Shown here one piece after another: positions 1-6,859 of a stretch of DNA of 7,806 bases. A program made the position numbers and the translations under genes. This DNA is from Aquificota bacterium (GTDB lineage: Bacteria; Aquificota; Aquificia; Aquificales; Hydrogenothermaceae). The stretch spans positions 1 through 7,806 of the forward strand of contig JAADEV010000066.1 of NCBI GenBank assembly GCA_013153295.1. Reading direction: 5' to 3'. A model generated the notes under the pieces. That model did not search any database and was not told the origin of the DNA. It was given only the letters and a program-made list of their open reading frames with translations. Each line of letters starts with the position of its first letter. Positions within the stretch are counted from its first letter, which is position 1.

Positions 1-1
1 G

Positions 2-397
2 AGAAACCTTAAATTAGTTGATGTGGAATACATAACAGGGGGAAAACCTGTTTTAAGAATATATGTATACAACCCTGAAGGAACAAGTATAGACGACTGT
101 GAATGGATAAGCAGGCGTATAGGAACATTACTTGATATAGAGGATTTAATCCCAGTTTCTTACATACTTGAGGTTTCCTCACCGGGGCTTGATAGAAGAC
201 TAAAAAACACCGAAGAGTATGAAATATTCAAAGGTAGAAACCTTAAAGTAGTCCTGAAAGAGCCAATGGAAAACAAAAATACATATACAGGAACACTTAA
301 GGGAATGGAGGAGGACAAAGTCCTTTTAGAAACAAAAGAAGGGGAAGAGATAAAAATACCACTAAACAATATCAGCAGGGCAAACTTAGAGTTTTAA
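2..397 (+). CDS. rimP: Ribosome maturation factor RimP, 5' end missing
   Basis: RimP binds the free 30S subunit and helps its late assembly in the cytoplasm. The visible 131 codons contain the family hallmark EVSSPGLDR (positions 170-196), preceded by a helix with DDCEWISRRI and an acidic LLDIEDLIP stretch. The C-terminal SH3-like beta domain follows, ending in a typical KIPLNNISRANLEF tail. The GTG at position 23 is not the real start. The frame is open to the window edge, and the upstream residues RNLKLVD run straight into VEYITGG, matching the usual LVDVEY segment of the N-terminal domain. I infer that roughly 15-25 residues lie outside the window. It is followed after 16 bases by nusA, the standard rimP-nusA order. 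Identification is firm; only the start is unknown. Confidence 0.93.
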   Translation, partial: RNLKLVDVEYITGGKPVLRIYVYNPEGTSIDDCEWISRRIGTLLDIEDLIPVSYILEVSSPGLDRRLKNTEEYEIFKGRNLKVVLKEPMENKNTYTGTLKGMEEDKVLLETKEGEEIKIPLNNISRANLEF

Positions 398-401
398 AAC
401 T

Positions 402-405
402 GGAG
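402..405 (+). promoter_or_regulatory. Ribosome binding site of nusA
   Basis: GGAG lies in the 16-base gap between the rimP stop and the nusA ATG, eight bases before the start codon. It supports ATG 414 as the start. Confidence 0.65.
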
Positions 406-413
406 AAGAAAAA

Positions 414-1535
414 ATGGCTGTAAAACTAAAAAATGTAATAGAAGCAGTGGCAAGGGAGAAAAATGTCCCTGAAGAAATAATAGAAAAAGCATTAATAGAC
501 GGTATAAAGGCGGCAGTCCAAAAGGAGTTTGGATACAGGGACAATGTTAGGGTTGTTTTTGACAAAGAAAACGACGAGCTGAAGGTATACCTCCGTAAGA
601 AGGTCTCACCTTTTATAGAAAACCCAAAAAGGGATATAGCCCTGTCAGAGGCAAAAAAATACGACCCTTCTGCAGAAGTAGGTAAGTATGTGGAAATACC
701 CCTTAGCCTTGAGGATTTAGGAAGGATAGCCCTTAACGCCGCAAAGGAGGTTATAACCCAAAAAGTATCAAAGGTAGAGAAAAACATACTATACAGGGAG
801 TTTAAAGACCTTGAAGGTAAAGTGGTTACAGGAACAGTAAGGAGGTTTGAAGGGGACGACATAATCGTAGACTTAGGAAGGGTGGAGGCAATACTACCGG
901 CAGAAGAACAGATAAAAAAGGAAAACTACAAAATAGGGGACAGAATAAGGGCTTTAATACTAAAGGTAAACAGGGACGGTTCATTCCCAGTTTACGAAAA
1001 GGGTAAAGTAAAAAGGCATATACACCCAATAGACAGGGATAAACCACTGGTTATACTGTCAAGGACACACCCTAACTTCCTAAGAAGACTTATAGAGATA
1101 GAAGTGCCAGAGATAGTAGAAGACGAGATAGAGATAAAAGCAATAGCCAGAGAGCCAGGGGAAAGGGCAAAGGTAGCAGTATACACAGCAGACAAAAATA
1201 TAGACCCTGTAGGTGTAGTTGTTGGACTTAAAGGTAGCCGTATCCAAAGTGTTACCAATGAGCTGTCAGGGGAAAAGATAGATGTTATACAGTGGTCTCC
1301 AGACCCGGCAGAGTTTATAAAAAGGGCTTTATCACCTGCAAAACCTAAAAAGTGGAGACTACTTGAAGATGAAAAAAGAATAGAAGTGGCAGTGCCTAAA
1401 AATGAGCTTTCCCTTGCAATAGGAAAAGGTGGAATAAACGCCAAGTTAGCCCATAAACTTACAGGCTGGCATATAGATATACTCAGTGAGGAGGATTTTG
1501 AAAGAATACAACAACTCCCAAGGTCAAACAAATAA
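414..1535 (+). CDS. nusA: Transcription termination/antitermination factor NusA
   Basis: NusA binds RNA polymerase and nascent RNA, modulating pausing, termination and antitermination. The 373-residue protein has the N-terminal polymerase-binding domain (about 1-125), an S1 domain (about 134-218), and two KH domains with GxxG loops GLKG (271-274) and GKGG (337-340). The conserved EIKAIAREPGERAKVAV and LAHKLTGWHIDI stretches are present. It ends soon after KH2, without the C-terminal acidic repeats of the E. coli protein, which is normal for many bacteria. The S1 domain carries an apparent insertion of about 20 residues (190-209) before the conserved PLVILSRTHP segment. ATG 414 is chosen because it starts the usual NusA N-terminus and has GGAG at 402-405, eight bases upstream. 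The last 38 bases probably overlap the start of the ylxR reading frame. Confidence 0.97.
   Translation: MAVKLKNVIEAVAREKNVPEEIIEKALIDGIKAAVQKEFGYRDNVRVVFDKENDELKVYLRKKVSPFIENPKRDIALSEAKKYDPSAEVGKYVEIPLSLEDLGRIALNAAKEVITQKVSKVEKNILYREFKDLEGKVVTGTVRRFEGDDIIVDLGRVEAILPAEEQIKKENYKIGDRIRALILKVNRDGSFPVYEKGKVKRHIHPIDRDKPLVILSRTHPNFLRRLIEIEVPEIVEDEIEIKAIAREPGERAKVAVYTADKNIDPVGVVVGLKGSRIQSVTNELSGEKIDVIQWSPDPAEFIKRALSPAKPKKWRLLEDEKRIEVAVPKNELSLAIGKGGINAKLAHKLTGWHIDILSEEDFERIQQLPRSNK
1489..1494 (+). promoter_or_regulatory. Shine-Dalgarno-like AGGAGG within the nusA 3' end, candidate site for ylxR
   Basis: A perfect AGGAGG sits three bases before TTG 1498, in the ylxR frame, inside the nusA coding sequence. 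The spacing is short, though GAGG starting at 1488-1490 could pair with better spacing. It could also be chance, because it encodes Glu-Glu in NusA. The lack of any ATG or better-placed start before the first CxxC favours it. Confidence 0.4.
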
Positions 1536-2063
1536 ACCTATACGCACCTGTATAATCTGTAAAAAAAAAGCCAAAAAAACCAGTTAATAAGGTTTGTAGC
1601 AAAAACAAAAGAGGTGGATATAAAACAGACAAAAGGGGGCAGGGGGTTTTATGTATGCCCAACCTGTGTTAACCACAAAAAATTTAAGTCTGTAGTAAAA
1701 ATGGACAGGGAACAGATACTAAAACAGCTTGAGAATAGGATAAACCAGCTACTACAAATAGGCTGGAGGGGAAGGATTATAACAATAGGATACGACGAAG
1801 TGGAAAAACTACTTAACAAAAACAAAAAAGGATTTTTAATATTAGCGGAAGATTTGGCAGAAAGGAGTAAAAGGAATATCTTAAGGGACAGGGATATACA
1901 GTTTTACCACTTCTCCACAAAGGGAAAGTTAGGAAGCCTGATAGGAAGGGGGGAAGTGGGTATAGTATTTGTCCCAGATACTAAATTTGGTTTAAAATTA
2001 AAAAACTTGTTGAACCAGTATAACCAGATACAAAAGGAGGTAGCAGATTTTGTCAAAGATTAA
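1498..2063 (+). CDS. ylxR: YlxR (DUF448)-L7Ae fusion RNA-binding protein, interrupted by a -1 frameshift
   Basis: YlxR-type proteins are small, probably nucleic-acid-binding proteins encoded between nusA and infB; L7Ae/YlxQ-type domains bind kink-turn RNA. The YlxR domain is split. One frame (1498-1584) ends with [12 protein letters not shown] and then TAATAA at 1585-1590. The frame one base back continues with [19 protein letters not shown], then [11 protein letters not shown] and the rest, to TAA 2061-2063. Joining them by a -1 step between 1563 and 1584 restores the family spacing of eight residues between the second Cys and LIRFV, and reunites two CxxC pairs. From about 1701 the protein becomes L7Ae-like ([32 protein letters not shown]). 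The joined product is about 188 residues. The start is uncertain: no ATG exists, and TTG 1498 inside the nusA end, behind AGGAGG, is the best candidate. The 3' end overlaps infB by 14 bases. The cause of the break (sequence error, mutation or recoding) cannot be decided here. Confidence 0.8.
1561..1579 (+). other. A-rich slippery stretch at the ylxR frame switch (A9-GCC-A7)
   Basis: Sixteen of nineteen bases are A: nine in a row (1561-1569), GCC, then seven (1573-1579). In the upstream frame the codons read AAA AAA AAA GCC AAA AAA ACC. The downstream frame has a stop across 1560-1562, and the upstream frame stops at 1585, so the change of frame must fall between these two points, i.e. in this stretch. 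One extra A in the transcript, or a -1 ribosomal slip, would join the halves. Runs of about nine A are known sites of polymerase slippage (Thermus thermophilus dnaX) and are also classic sites of sequencing error. Confidence 0.6.
2033..2040 (+). promoter_or_regulatory. Ribosome binding site of infB, fixing a TTG start
   Basis: AAAGGAGG lies nine bases before TTG 2050, inside the end of the ylxR fusion gene. This strong site, and the fact that the protein from TTG begins [13 protein letters not shown] like other IF-2 N-termini, decide the start. Confidence 0.8.
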
Positions 2064-4728
2064 GGTTTCTGAACTGGCAAAGGAGTTTGGGATTTCGTGG
2101 AAGGAACTGGCAGAGGAGATAAAAAATATAGCAGGGAAAACTGTAAAATCACCATCAACAAAGATAGATGAAGATGTGGTAGAGCTTTTAAGGGAGTTTT
2201 TCGGCACACCTGAGCCACAGGAAGAAAAAGAAACTACAGAGGAAAAATCAGGTATAAAAGTATGGGAACTGGCAGAAAAAATACAGTTTACTCCAGATGA
2301 GATAAAGGAAGCCCTTAAAGCCTTAGGGGTGGAAGGGGAGATAGACAGCTTTACAGTGGTAGACCCTTCCCTTGAAAACCAGATAAAGGAGTATATCCAA
2401 GAAAAGAGAAGAAAGGAAGAGGAAGAAAGGAAGAAAAAAGAGGCATTAAAAGAGAAAATACAACAGCAAATATCCATAGCAAAGCAAGAAGAAAAAACAG
2501 AGAAAAAACAGGAAGAAGTGGAAAAACAACCTGAGAAAAGGGAAGAAAAGAAAGAGGAAAGAAAAGAACCTGTTGTAGAAAGAACAGAAAAGGTTGTAGC
2601 AGAAACACAACAGAAAGAAAAACCAAAGGCAAAAGAGGAAAAGAGAAGGGAAAAACAACCACCTAAAAGGGAAAGAAGGGAAAAGGTAGAAAGGAAAGAA
2701 AAGCCACCGAAACAGGAAAGACCAAGAAGGGAAGAGCCGTTAAAACAGCCTGAAGAGGAAAAAGAGAAAGAAAAAGACCAGTTTAAAGAGAAAAAAACAG
2801 AAAGGGAGCAGTTAAAACTAAGTAAAGAGGAAAAGGCAGAACTGGAAGCCCTTAAGAAACTAATGGGAACCCAGCCTAAAAAGAAAAAGAAGAAAAAGAA
2901 AAAGGACAAAGCAAAAGAGGAAGCAAAGAAAGAACAAACAACACAACAGGAAGATGATGTAAAAATCGCAATAATCCCTGAAGTAATAACAGTAAGGGAG
3001 CTTGCAGAGATATTAGACCTACCACCTAACCAAATAATGGCTGACCTGCTAAAAAGGGGAATACTTGCCACAGTTAACCAGAATATAGACCCTGAAGTAG
3101 CCCTACAGATAGCAGAGGAACACGGCTATTTAGCAGAGATACAAACAGAAGGGGAAGAGCTTTCAATCGTTGAAGACCTACCAGAGGAAGAGAAGAAAAA
3201 ACTACTTGAAGAGGAAGAAGAGGAAAACCTACAGGAAAGACCACCTGTTGTTACAGTAATGGGACACGTAGACCACGGTAAAACAACACTACTTGACACC
3301 ATAAGAAAGACAGATGTGGCGGCTAAAGAAAAGGGAGGAATTACCCAGCATATAGGTGCATACAAAATAGGATTACCAGATGGGAAAGAAATCACATTCC
3401 TTGACACCCCGGGACACGAAGCCTTTACAACACTAAGGGCAAGGGGTTCTAAAGTTGCAGATATTGCAGTGCTTGTGGTTGCCGCCGACGATGGGGTAAA
3501 ACCCCAGACAGTAGAGGCTATAAACCACGCCAAAAACGCAGAAGTGCCTATAATCGTAGCAATAAACAAGATAGACAAACCCGGTGCAGACCCGGAAAGG
3601 GTAAAAAGGGAGTTATCCCAGTATGGACTTATACCTGAAGAGTGGGGCGGAGACATAATAATGATACCTGTTTCCGCCAAAACAGGACAGAATATAGAGG
3701 AGCTACTGGAAAATATACTACTGGTAGCAGAGATACTTGACCTGAAAGCAAACCCAAATAAACCTGCAATAGGAACAGTTATAGAATCTAAACTTGACCC
3801 TAAAAAAGGTGCGGTAGCCACAGTCCTTGTTGAAAACGGAACACTAAAACAAGGTGATTACTTTGTTGCAGGTCTAACTTGGGGTAAAGTAAGGGCTATG
3901 TTTGATGAAAGGGGCAACCAGCTGAAGGAAGCCCCACCGGGGACACCTGTGGAGATACTTGGATTTAACGATGTGCCACAGGCAGGGGACAAATTTATAG
4001 TTAAACAGTCTGAAAGGGAAGCAAGACAGCTTGCAGAACAAAGACAGAGAAAAAGGGAAGAGGAGCTACTTAGAAAGGCGAGATTACACTTTGAAAACTT
4101 AGCAGGTGAAAAAGAGATTAACATCATAGTTAAAGCAGATGTGCAAGGTTCATTAGAAGCTATCCTAAAATCCCTTGAAGAGCTATCAGAAAAGTTTGAA
4201 GATGTAAATATTAATGTTATACACAGTGCAATTGGGGGAATTACCGAAAGTGATGTGATGTTAGCCGCCGCCTCCAACGCAATAATACTGGGCTTTAATG
4301 TTAGACCTGACGCGGCGGCAAGAAGGGCGGCAGAGGAAGAAAATGTGGACATTAGAATATACGGAATTATCTACGACCTTATAGAGGATATGGAAAAAGC
4401 CCTTAAGGGTATGCTTGAACCTGAGGAAAGGGAACAGCTACTTGGAACCTGTGAAGTGAAACAGATATTCCGTATAAAAGGGGTTGGAACTGTAGCAGGT
4501 TGTATTGTGACAGAAGGGGTTATTAGAAGAAACGCAAAGGCGAGACTGGTAAGGGACGGGGTTGTTATCTACGACGGAGAAATATCATCACTTAAAAGGT
4601 TTAAAGACGATGTAAAAGAAGTGGCAAAGGGATATGAATGTGGATTAATGCTGAAAGACTTTAACGACATAAAGCCTGGGGATATTATAGAAGCATACGA
4701 GATTGTAAAGGAAACACCAGCCCAGTAG
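2050..4728 (+). CDS. infB: Translation initiation factor IF-2
   Basis: IF-2 is the GTPase that places fMet-tRNA on the 30S subunit and promotes 50S joining. The protein has 892 residues. An IF2_N module lies at about 2-52. A second IF2_N-like module follows at about 69-118 ([11 protein letters not shown]...). Then comes a very charged Lys/Glu/Arg linker from about 119 to 300, with nine consecutive lysines near 277-285, and the usual pre-G IF2_N module at about 312-365. The G domain is complete: GHVDHGKT (405-412), GGITQHIGA switch, DTPGH (452-456), NKID (506-509), SAK (542-544). Domain II, IF2 domain III ([15 protein letters not shown]) and domain IV, ending at [10 protein letters not shown], follow. 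The start is TTG, backed by AAAGGAGG. It overlaps the ylxR fusion by 14 bases and is followed by two in-frame TAG stops and the next gene. Confidence 0.97.
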   Translation: MSKIKVSELAKEFGISWKELAEEIKNIAGKTVKSPSTKIDEDVVELLREFFGTPEPQEEKETTEEKSGIKVWELAEKIQFTPDEIKEALKALGVEGEIDSFTVVDPSLENQIKEYIQEKRRKEEEERKKKEALKEKIQQQISIAKQEEKTEKKQEEVEKQPEKREEKKEERKEPVVERTEKVVAETQQKEKPKAKEEKRREKQPPKRERREKVERKEKPPKQERPRREEPLKQPEEEKEKEKDQFKEKKTEREQLKLSKEEKAELEALKKLMGTQPKKKKKKKKKDKAKEEAKKEQTTQQEDDVKIAIIPEVITVRELAEILDLPPNQIMADLLKRGILATVNQNIDPEVALQIAEEHGYLAEIQTEGEELSIVEDLPEEEKKKLLEEEEEENLQERPPVVTVMGHVDHGKTTLLDTIRKTDVAAKEKGGITQHIGAYKIGLPDGKEITFLDTPGHEAFTTLRARGSKVADIAVLVVAADDGVKPQTVEAINHAKNAEVPIIVAINKIDKPGADPERVKRELSQYGLIPEEWGGDIIMIPVSAKTGQNIEELLENILLVAEILDLKANPNKPAIGTVIESKLDPKKGAVATVLVENGTLKQGDYFVAGLTWGKVRAMFDERGNQLKEAPPGTPVEILGFNDVPQAGDKFIVKQSEREARQLAEQRQRKREEELLRKARLHFENLAGEKEINIIVKADVQGSLEAILKSLEELSEKFEDVNINVIHSAIGGITESDVMLAAASNAIILGFNVRPDAAARRAAEEENVDIRIYGIIYDLIEDMEKALKGMLEPEEREQLLGTCEVKQIFRIKGVGTVAGCIVTEGVIRRNAKARLVRDGVVIYDGEISSLKRFKDDVKEVAKGYECGLMLKDFNDIKPGDIIEAYEIVKETPAQ

Positions 4729-4731
4729 TAG

Positions 4732-5904
4732 ATGAAAAAGGTAATTTTAAAGAAAAGCGGGGAGAGGGCAGTCCTCTCCTTTAGCCAATGGATATACCAA
4801 AACCAGATAAAAAAGTATCCCCCTAACATACAAAAAGGTGAGGCAGTTGAGGTATACTCCCCAGATGGGAGATTTTTAGGGGTAGGATACTTTAATCCAG
4901 AAAGTAAAATACCACTTCGTATACTTTCATTTTTTGAGAAAAAAAGTTTAGAAGAAATAGTTAAAGAAAGGATACCTACCGCTATCCAACACAGAAAGGA
5001 GCTAAACATAAACTCTAACGGATACAGGGTTATCCACTCAGAGGGGGATTTCCTTTCAGGTTTAGTGGTAGATTACTACGACGGCTACCTATCAATCCAG
5101 ATAAACACAGCAGGAATGGAAAGGTTAAGGGAGGTTATCTTAAATACATTAATAAAACACCTATCCCCAAAGGGGATAATAGACAAATCAGATGAAAAGG
5201 TAAGACAGAAAGAAGGTCTACCAACGGAAAACAAGGTTATATACGGGGAAATACCTGACAGGGTGATAATACAGGAGTATGGAGTGAAATTCGCAGTTCA
5301 TCTGAAAGAAGGGCAGAAAACAGGCTTTTTCCTTGACCAGAGACAAAACAGAAAAGTGGTAGCAAACTACATAAAAGAAGGTTTTAAGGTTTTAGATTTA
5401 TTCTCCAACGCAGGTGGTTTTGGTATACACGCAGGTAAAAAGGGGGCATCATTTGTAAAGTTTGTAGACATATCCACAACAGCAGTATCACAGATTAAAG
5501 AAAACTGTAAGTTAAACAACATAACAAACTATCAGATAGTTGAAGGAGATGTGTTTGATTTTCTAAAGGAAGAAAGGGAAAAGGGAGAAAGATACAACCT
5601 TATAGTTATAGACCCACCTTCCTTTGCTAAAACACACAGGGAAAAAGAGGGAGGACTAAGGGGCTTTAAATATCTAATACTAAACAGCATAAAGTTATTG
5701 GAAAAGAAAGGGTATATAGCAGTATTCTCCTGTTCCTACCATATACAACAGGAAGATTTAATAAAGGTATCCATAGAAGCATCAAAGGACACAAAAACCC
5801 AGCTAAGGATAACAGAGTTTATGTATCAGGACAAAGACCACCCAGTCCTACTAAATATGCCAAACACCCTGTATCTAAAAGGCTTACTCCTTGAAAGGGT
5901 GTAG
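4732..5904 (+). CDS. Class I SAM-dependent 23S rRNA (cytosine-5) methyltransferase, RlmI/RlmO type (COG1092)
   Basis: The 390-residue protein has the three-part layout of E. coli RlmI (similar length): an N-terminal PUA RNA-binding domain (about 1-75, with GEAVEVYSPDGRFLGVGYF), a central EEHEE-like domain (about 80-185), and a Rossmann methyltransferase domain. Diagnostic motifs are GQKTGFFLDQRQNR from 194, SAM motif I VLDLFSNAGGFG (220-231), the acidic residue in KFVDIS, motif IV DPPSF (294-298), and SCSYH around Cys334, which I infer to be the likely catalytic cysteine region. Family members make m5C in 23S rRNA (RlmI C1962; T. thermophilus RlmO C1942), but the exact target cannot be read from the sequence. 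ATG 4732 comes directly after the tandem TAG stops of infB, in the same frame and with no Shine-Dalgarno sequence, so translation probably depends on ribosomes finishing infB. The family assignment is firm, the substrate site uncertain. Confidence 0.9.
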   Translation: MKKVILKKSGERAVLSFSQWIYQNQIKKYPPNIQKGEAVEVYSPDGRFLGVGYFNPESKIPLRILSFFEKKSLEEIVKERIPTAIQHRKELNINSNGYRVIHSEGDFLSGLVVDYYDGYLSIQINTAGMERLREVILNTLIKHLSPKGIIDKSDEKVRQKEGLPTENKVIYGEIPDRVIIQEYGVKFAVHLKEGQKTGFFLDQRQNRKVVANYIKEGFKVLDLFSNAGGFGIHAGKKGASFVKFVDISTTAVSQIKENCKLNNITNYQIVEGDVFDFLKEEREKGERYNLIVIDPPSFAKTHREKEGGLRGFKYLILNSIKLLEKKGYIAVFSCSYHIQQEDLIKVSIEASKDTKTQLRITEFMYQDKDHPVLLNMPNTLYLKGLLLERV

Positions 5905-5956
5905 GTAAGGCTGTTTTATTTACATAAGCAGTAAGCTTAGAAAAAAAACATTCTCT

Positions 5957-6850
5957 TTATTCATCTATCCATCTTTTTAGTATTGGCTGGTAGGAGTTTA
6001 TTCTGCGATCTCTGAAGAAAGGCCAGTAAATTCTGGTTTCTTCTATAAGAGACAGGTCTACTTCTGCTACCAACACACTGTCCTTGTCTTCTGGGGCTTT
6101 TGCTACTACCTGTCCGTATGGGTCTGCTACAAAACTCTGCCCCCAAAACTGTATACCACTGTTTCCGTCTGGGGAAGGTTCATACCCTACACGGTTAACA
6201 GCCACCACATAACAGCCGTTTGCTACTGCGTGTCCCCTTTGGACTGTTTCCCAGCTGTTATACTGTTTTTCTCCGTATTCTTCCTTTTCCTCCGGCAACC
6301 AGCCTATAGCTGTTGGGTAAAAGATAATATCCGCCCCTTTTAGGGCTGTAATCCTTGCAGGTTCAGGATACCACTGATCCCAGCAGATAAGGACACCTAC
6401 ATTGGCGTATTTCGTTTTAAAAACCTTGTATCCTAAATCCCCTTCTGTAAAGTAAAACTTTTCGTAAAAGTGTGGGTCATCTGGTATATGCATTTTTCTA
6501 TACTTTCCTAAAAACTTACCATCTGCGTCTATAACAACTGCTGTATTGTGGTATAAACCTTTAGCCCTTTTTTCAAAAAGTGAGGCTATTATAACTGTAT
6601 CTGTATCTTTTGCTACCTTTGATAAGTTTTTAATTGTAGGGCTTTCTGGTGTTATTTCCTCTGCATACTTAAAGTAATCCCAATCTTCCACTTGGCAGAA
6701 GTATCTGGTTTTAAAAAGCTCCTGCGTTGATACTATGTTAGCCCCCTGTTTAGAGGCTTCTTTTATCATCTCCACCGCTTTCTCAAAGTTCTCATTCTGG
6801 TCGGTGGAACAGGACATCTGCAACAGTCCCAGATTAACTTTGTTGCCCAA
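5957..6850 (-). CDS. aguB: N-carbamoylputrescine amidase (nitrilase superfamily)
   Basis: This enzyme hydrolyses N-carbamoylputrescine to putrescine, CO2 and ammonia, the last step of the agmatine deiminase route of polyamine synthesis. The 297-residue protein is the usual length and has the nitrilase catalytic triad: Glu44 in STQELF, Lys119 in KYRKMHIPDDP, and Cys156 in GVLICWDQWYPEPAR. The segments HIPDDPHFYEKFYFTEGD, YPTAIGW and NSWETVQRGHAVANGCYV are typical of the AguB branch rather than of general nitrilases. Beta-ureidopropionase or another amidase of this branch is the main alternative. The start is TTG (6850-6848): it is the first possible start after the in-frame TAG of the upstream chemoreceptor gene, only nine bases away, with a purine-rich GGAAGGGAA just before it. 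No agmatine deiminase gene is visible, so the pathway is inferred. It ends at TAA, converging on the methyltransferase gene. Confidence 0.88.
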   Translation of the reverse strand: MGNKVNLGLLQMSCSTDQNENFEKAVEMIKEASKQGANIVSTQELFKTRYFCQVEDWDYFKYAEEITPESPTIKNLSKVAKDTDTVIIASLFEKRAKGLYHNTAVVIDADGKFLGKYRKMHIPDDPHFYEKFYFTEGDLGYKVFKTKYANVGVLICWDQWYPEPARITALKGADIIFYPTAIGWLPEEKEEYGEKQYNSWETVQRGHAVANGCYVVAVNRVGYEPSPDGNSGIQFWGQSFVADPYGQVVAKAPEDKDSVLVAEVDLSLIEETRIYWPFFRDRRINSYQPILKRWIDE

Positions 6851-6859
6851 TTCCCTTCC

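Noticed and set aside
23..25. GTG as the start of rimP
   Set aside because: The frame stays open to the window edge and the residues before it (LVD) complete the conserved LVDVEY segment, so the gene begins outside the window.
1574..1580. A AAA AAC as a classic -1 slippery heptamer
   Set aside because: Its codon phase matches the downstream frame, not the frame ribosomes would be in before the shift. The properly phased candidates are A AAA AAA (1563-1569) and C AAA AAA (1572-1578).
1536..1613. Intergenic spacer between nusA and the next gene
   Set aside because: It encodes the N-terminal half of YlxR in two frames, so it is not non-coding.
1614..1616. GTG as the start of a separate gene between nusA and infB
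   Set aside because: It falls inside the conserved YlxR domain; the sequence before it ([12 protein letters not shown]) in the same frame is clearly YlxR, continued from the upstream frame by a -1 shift.
1998..3071. Long minus-strand open frame opposite infB (and a plus-strand one opposite the chemoreceptor, 6735-7727)
   Set aside because: Both are Ser/Phe/Leu-rich translations antisense to strongly biased coding sequence, with no recognisable domains; they are shadows of the real genes.
5905..5956. Terminator between the converging genes
   Set aside because: An imperfect hairpin (CTG...CAG, 5911-5931) exists, but no T run follows it on either strand. The T8 on the minus strand (5948-5941) has no stem before it.
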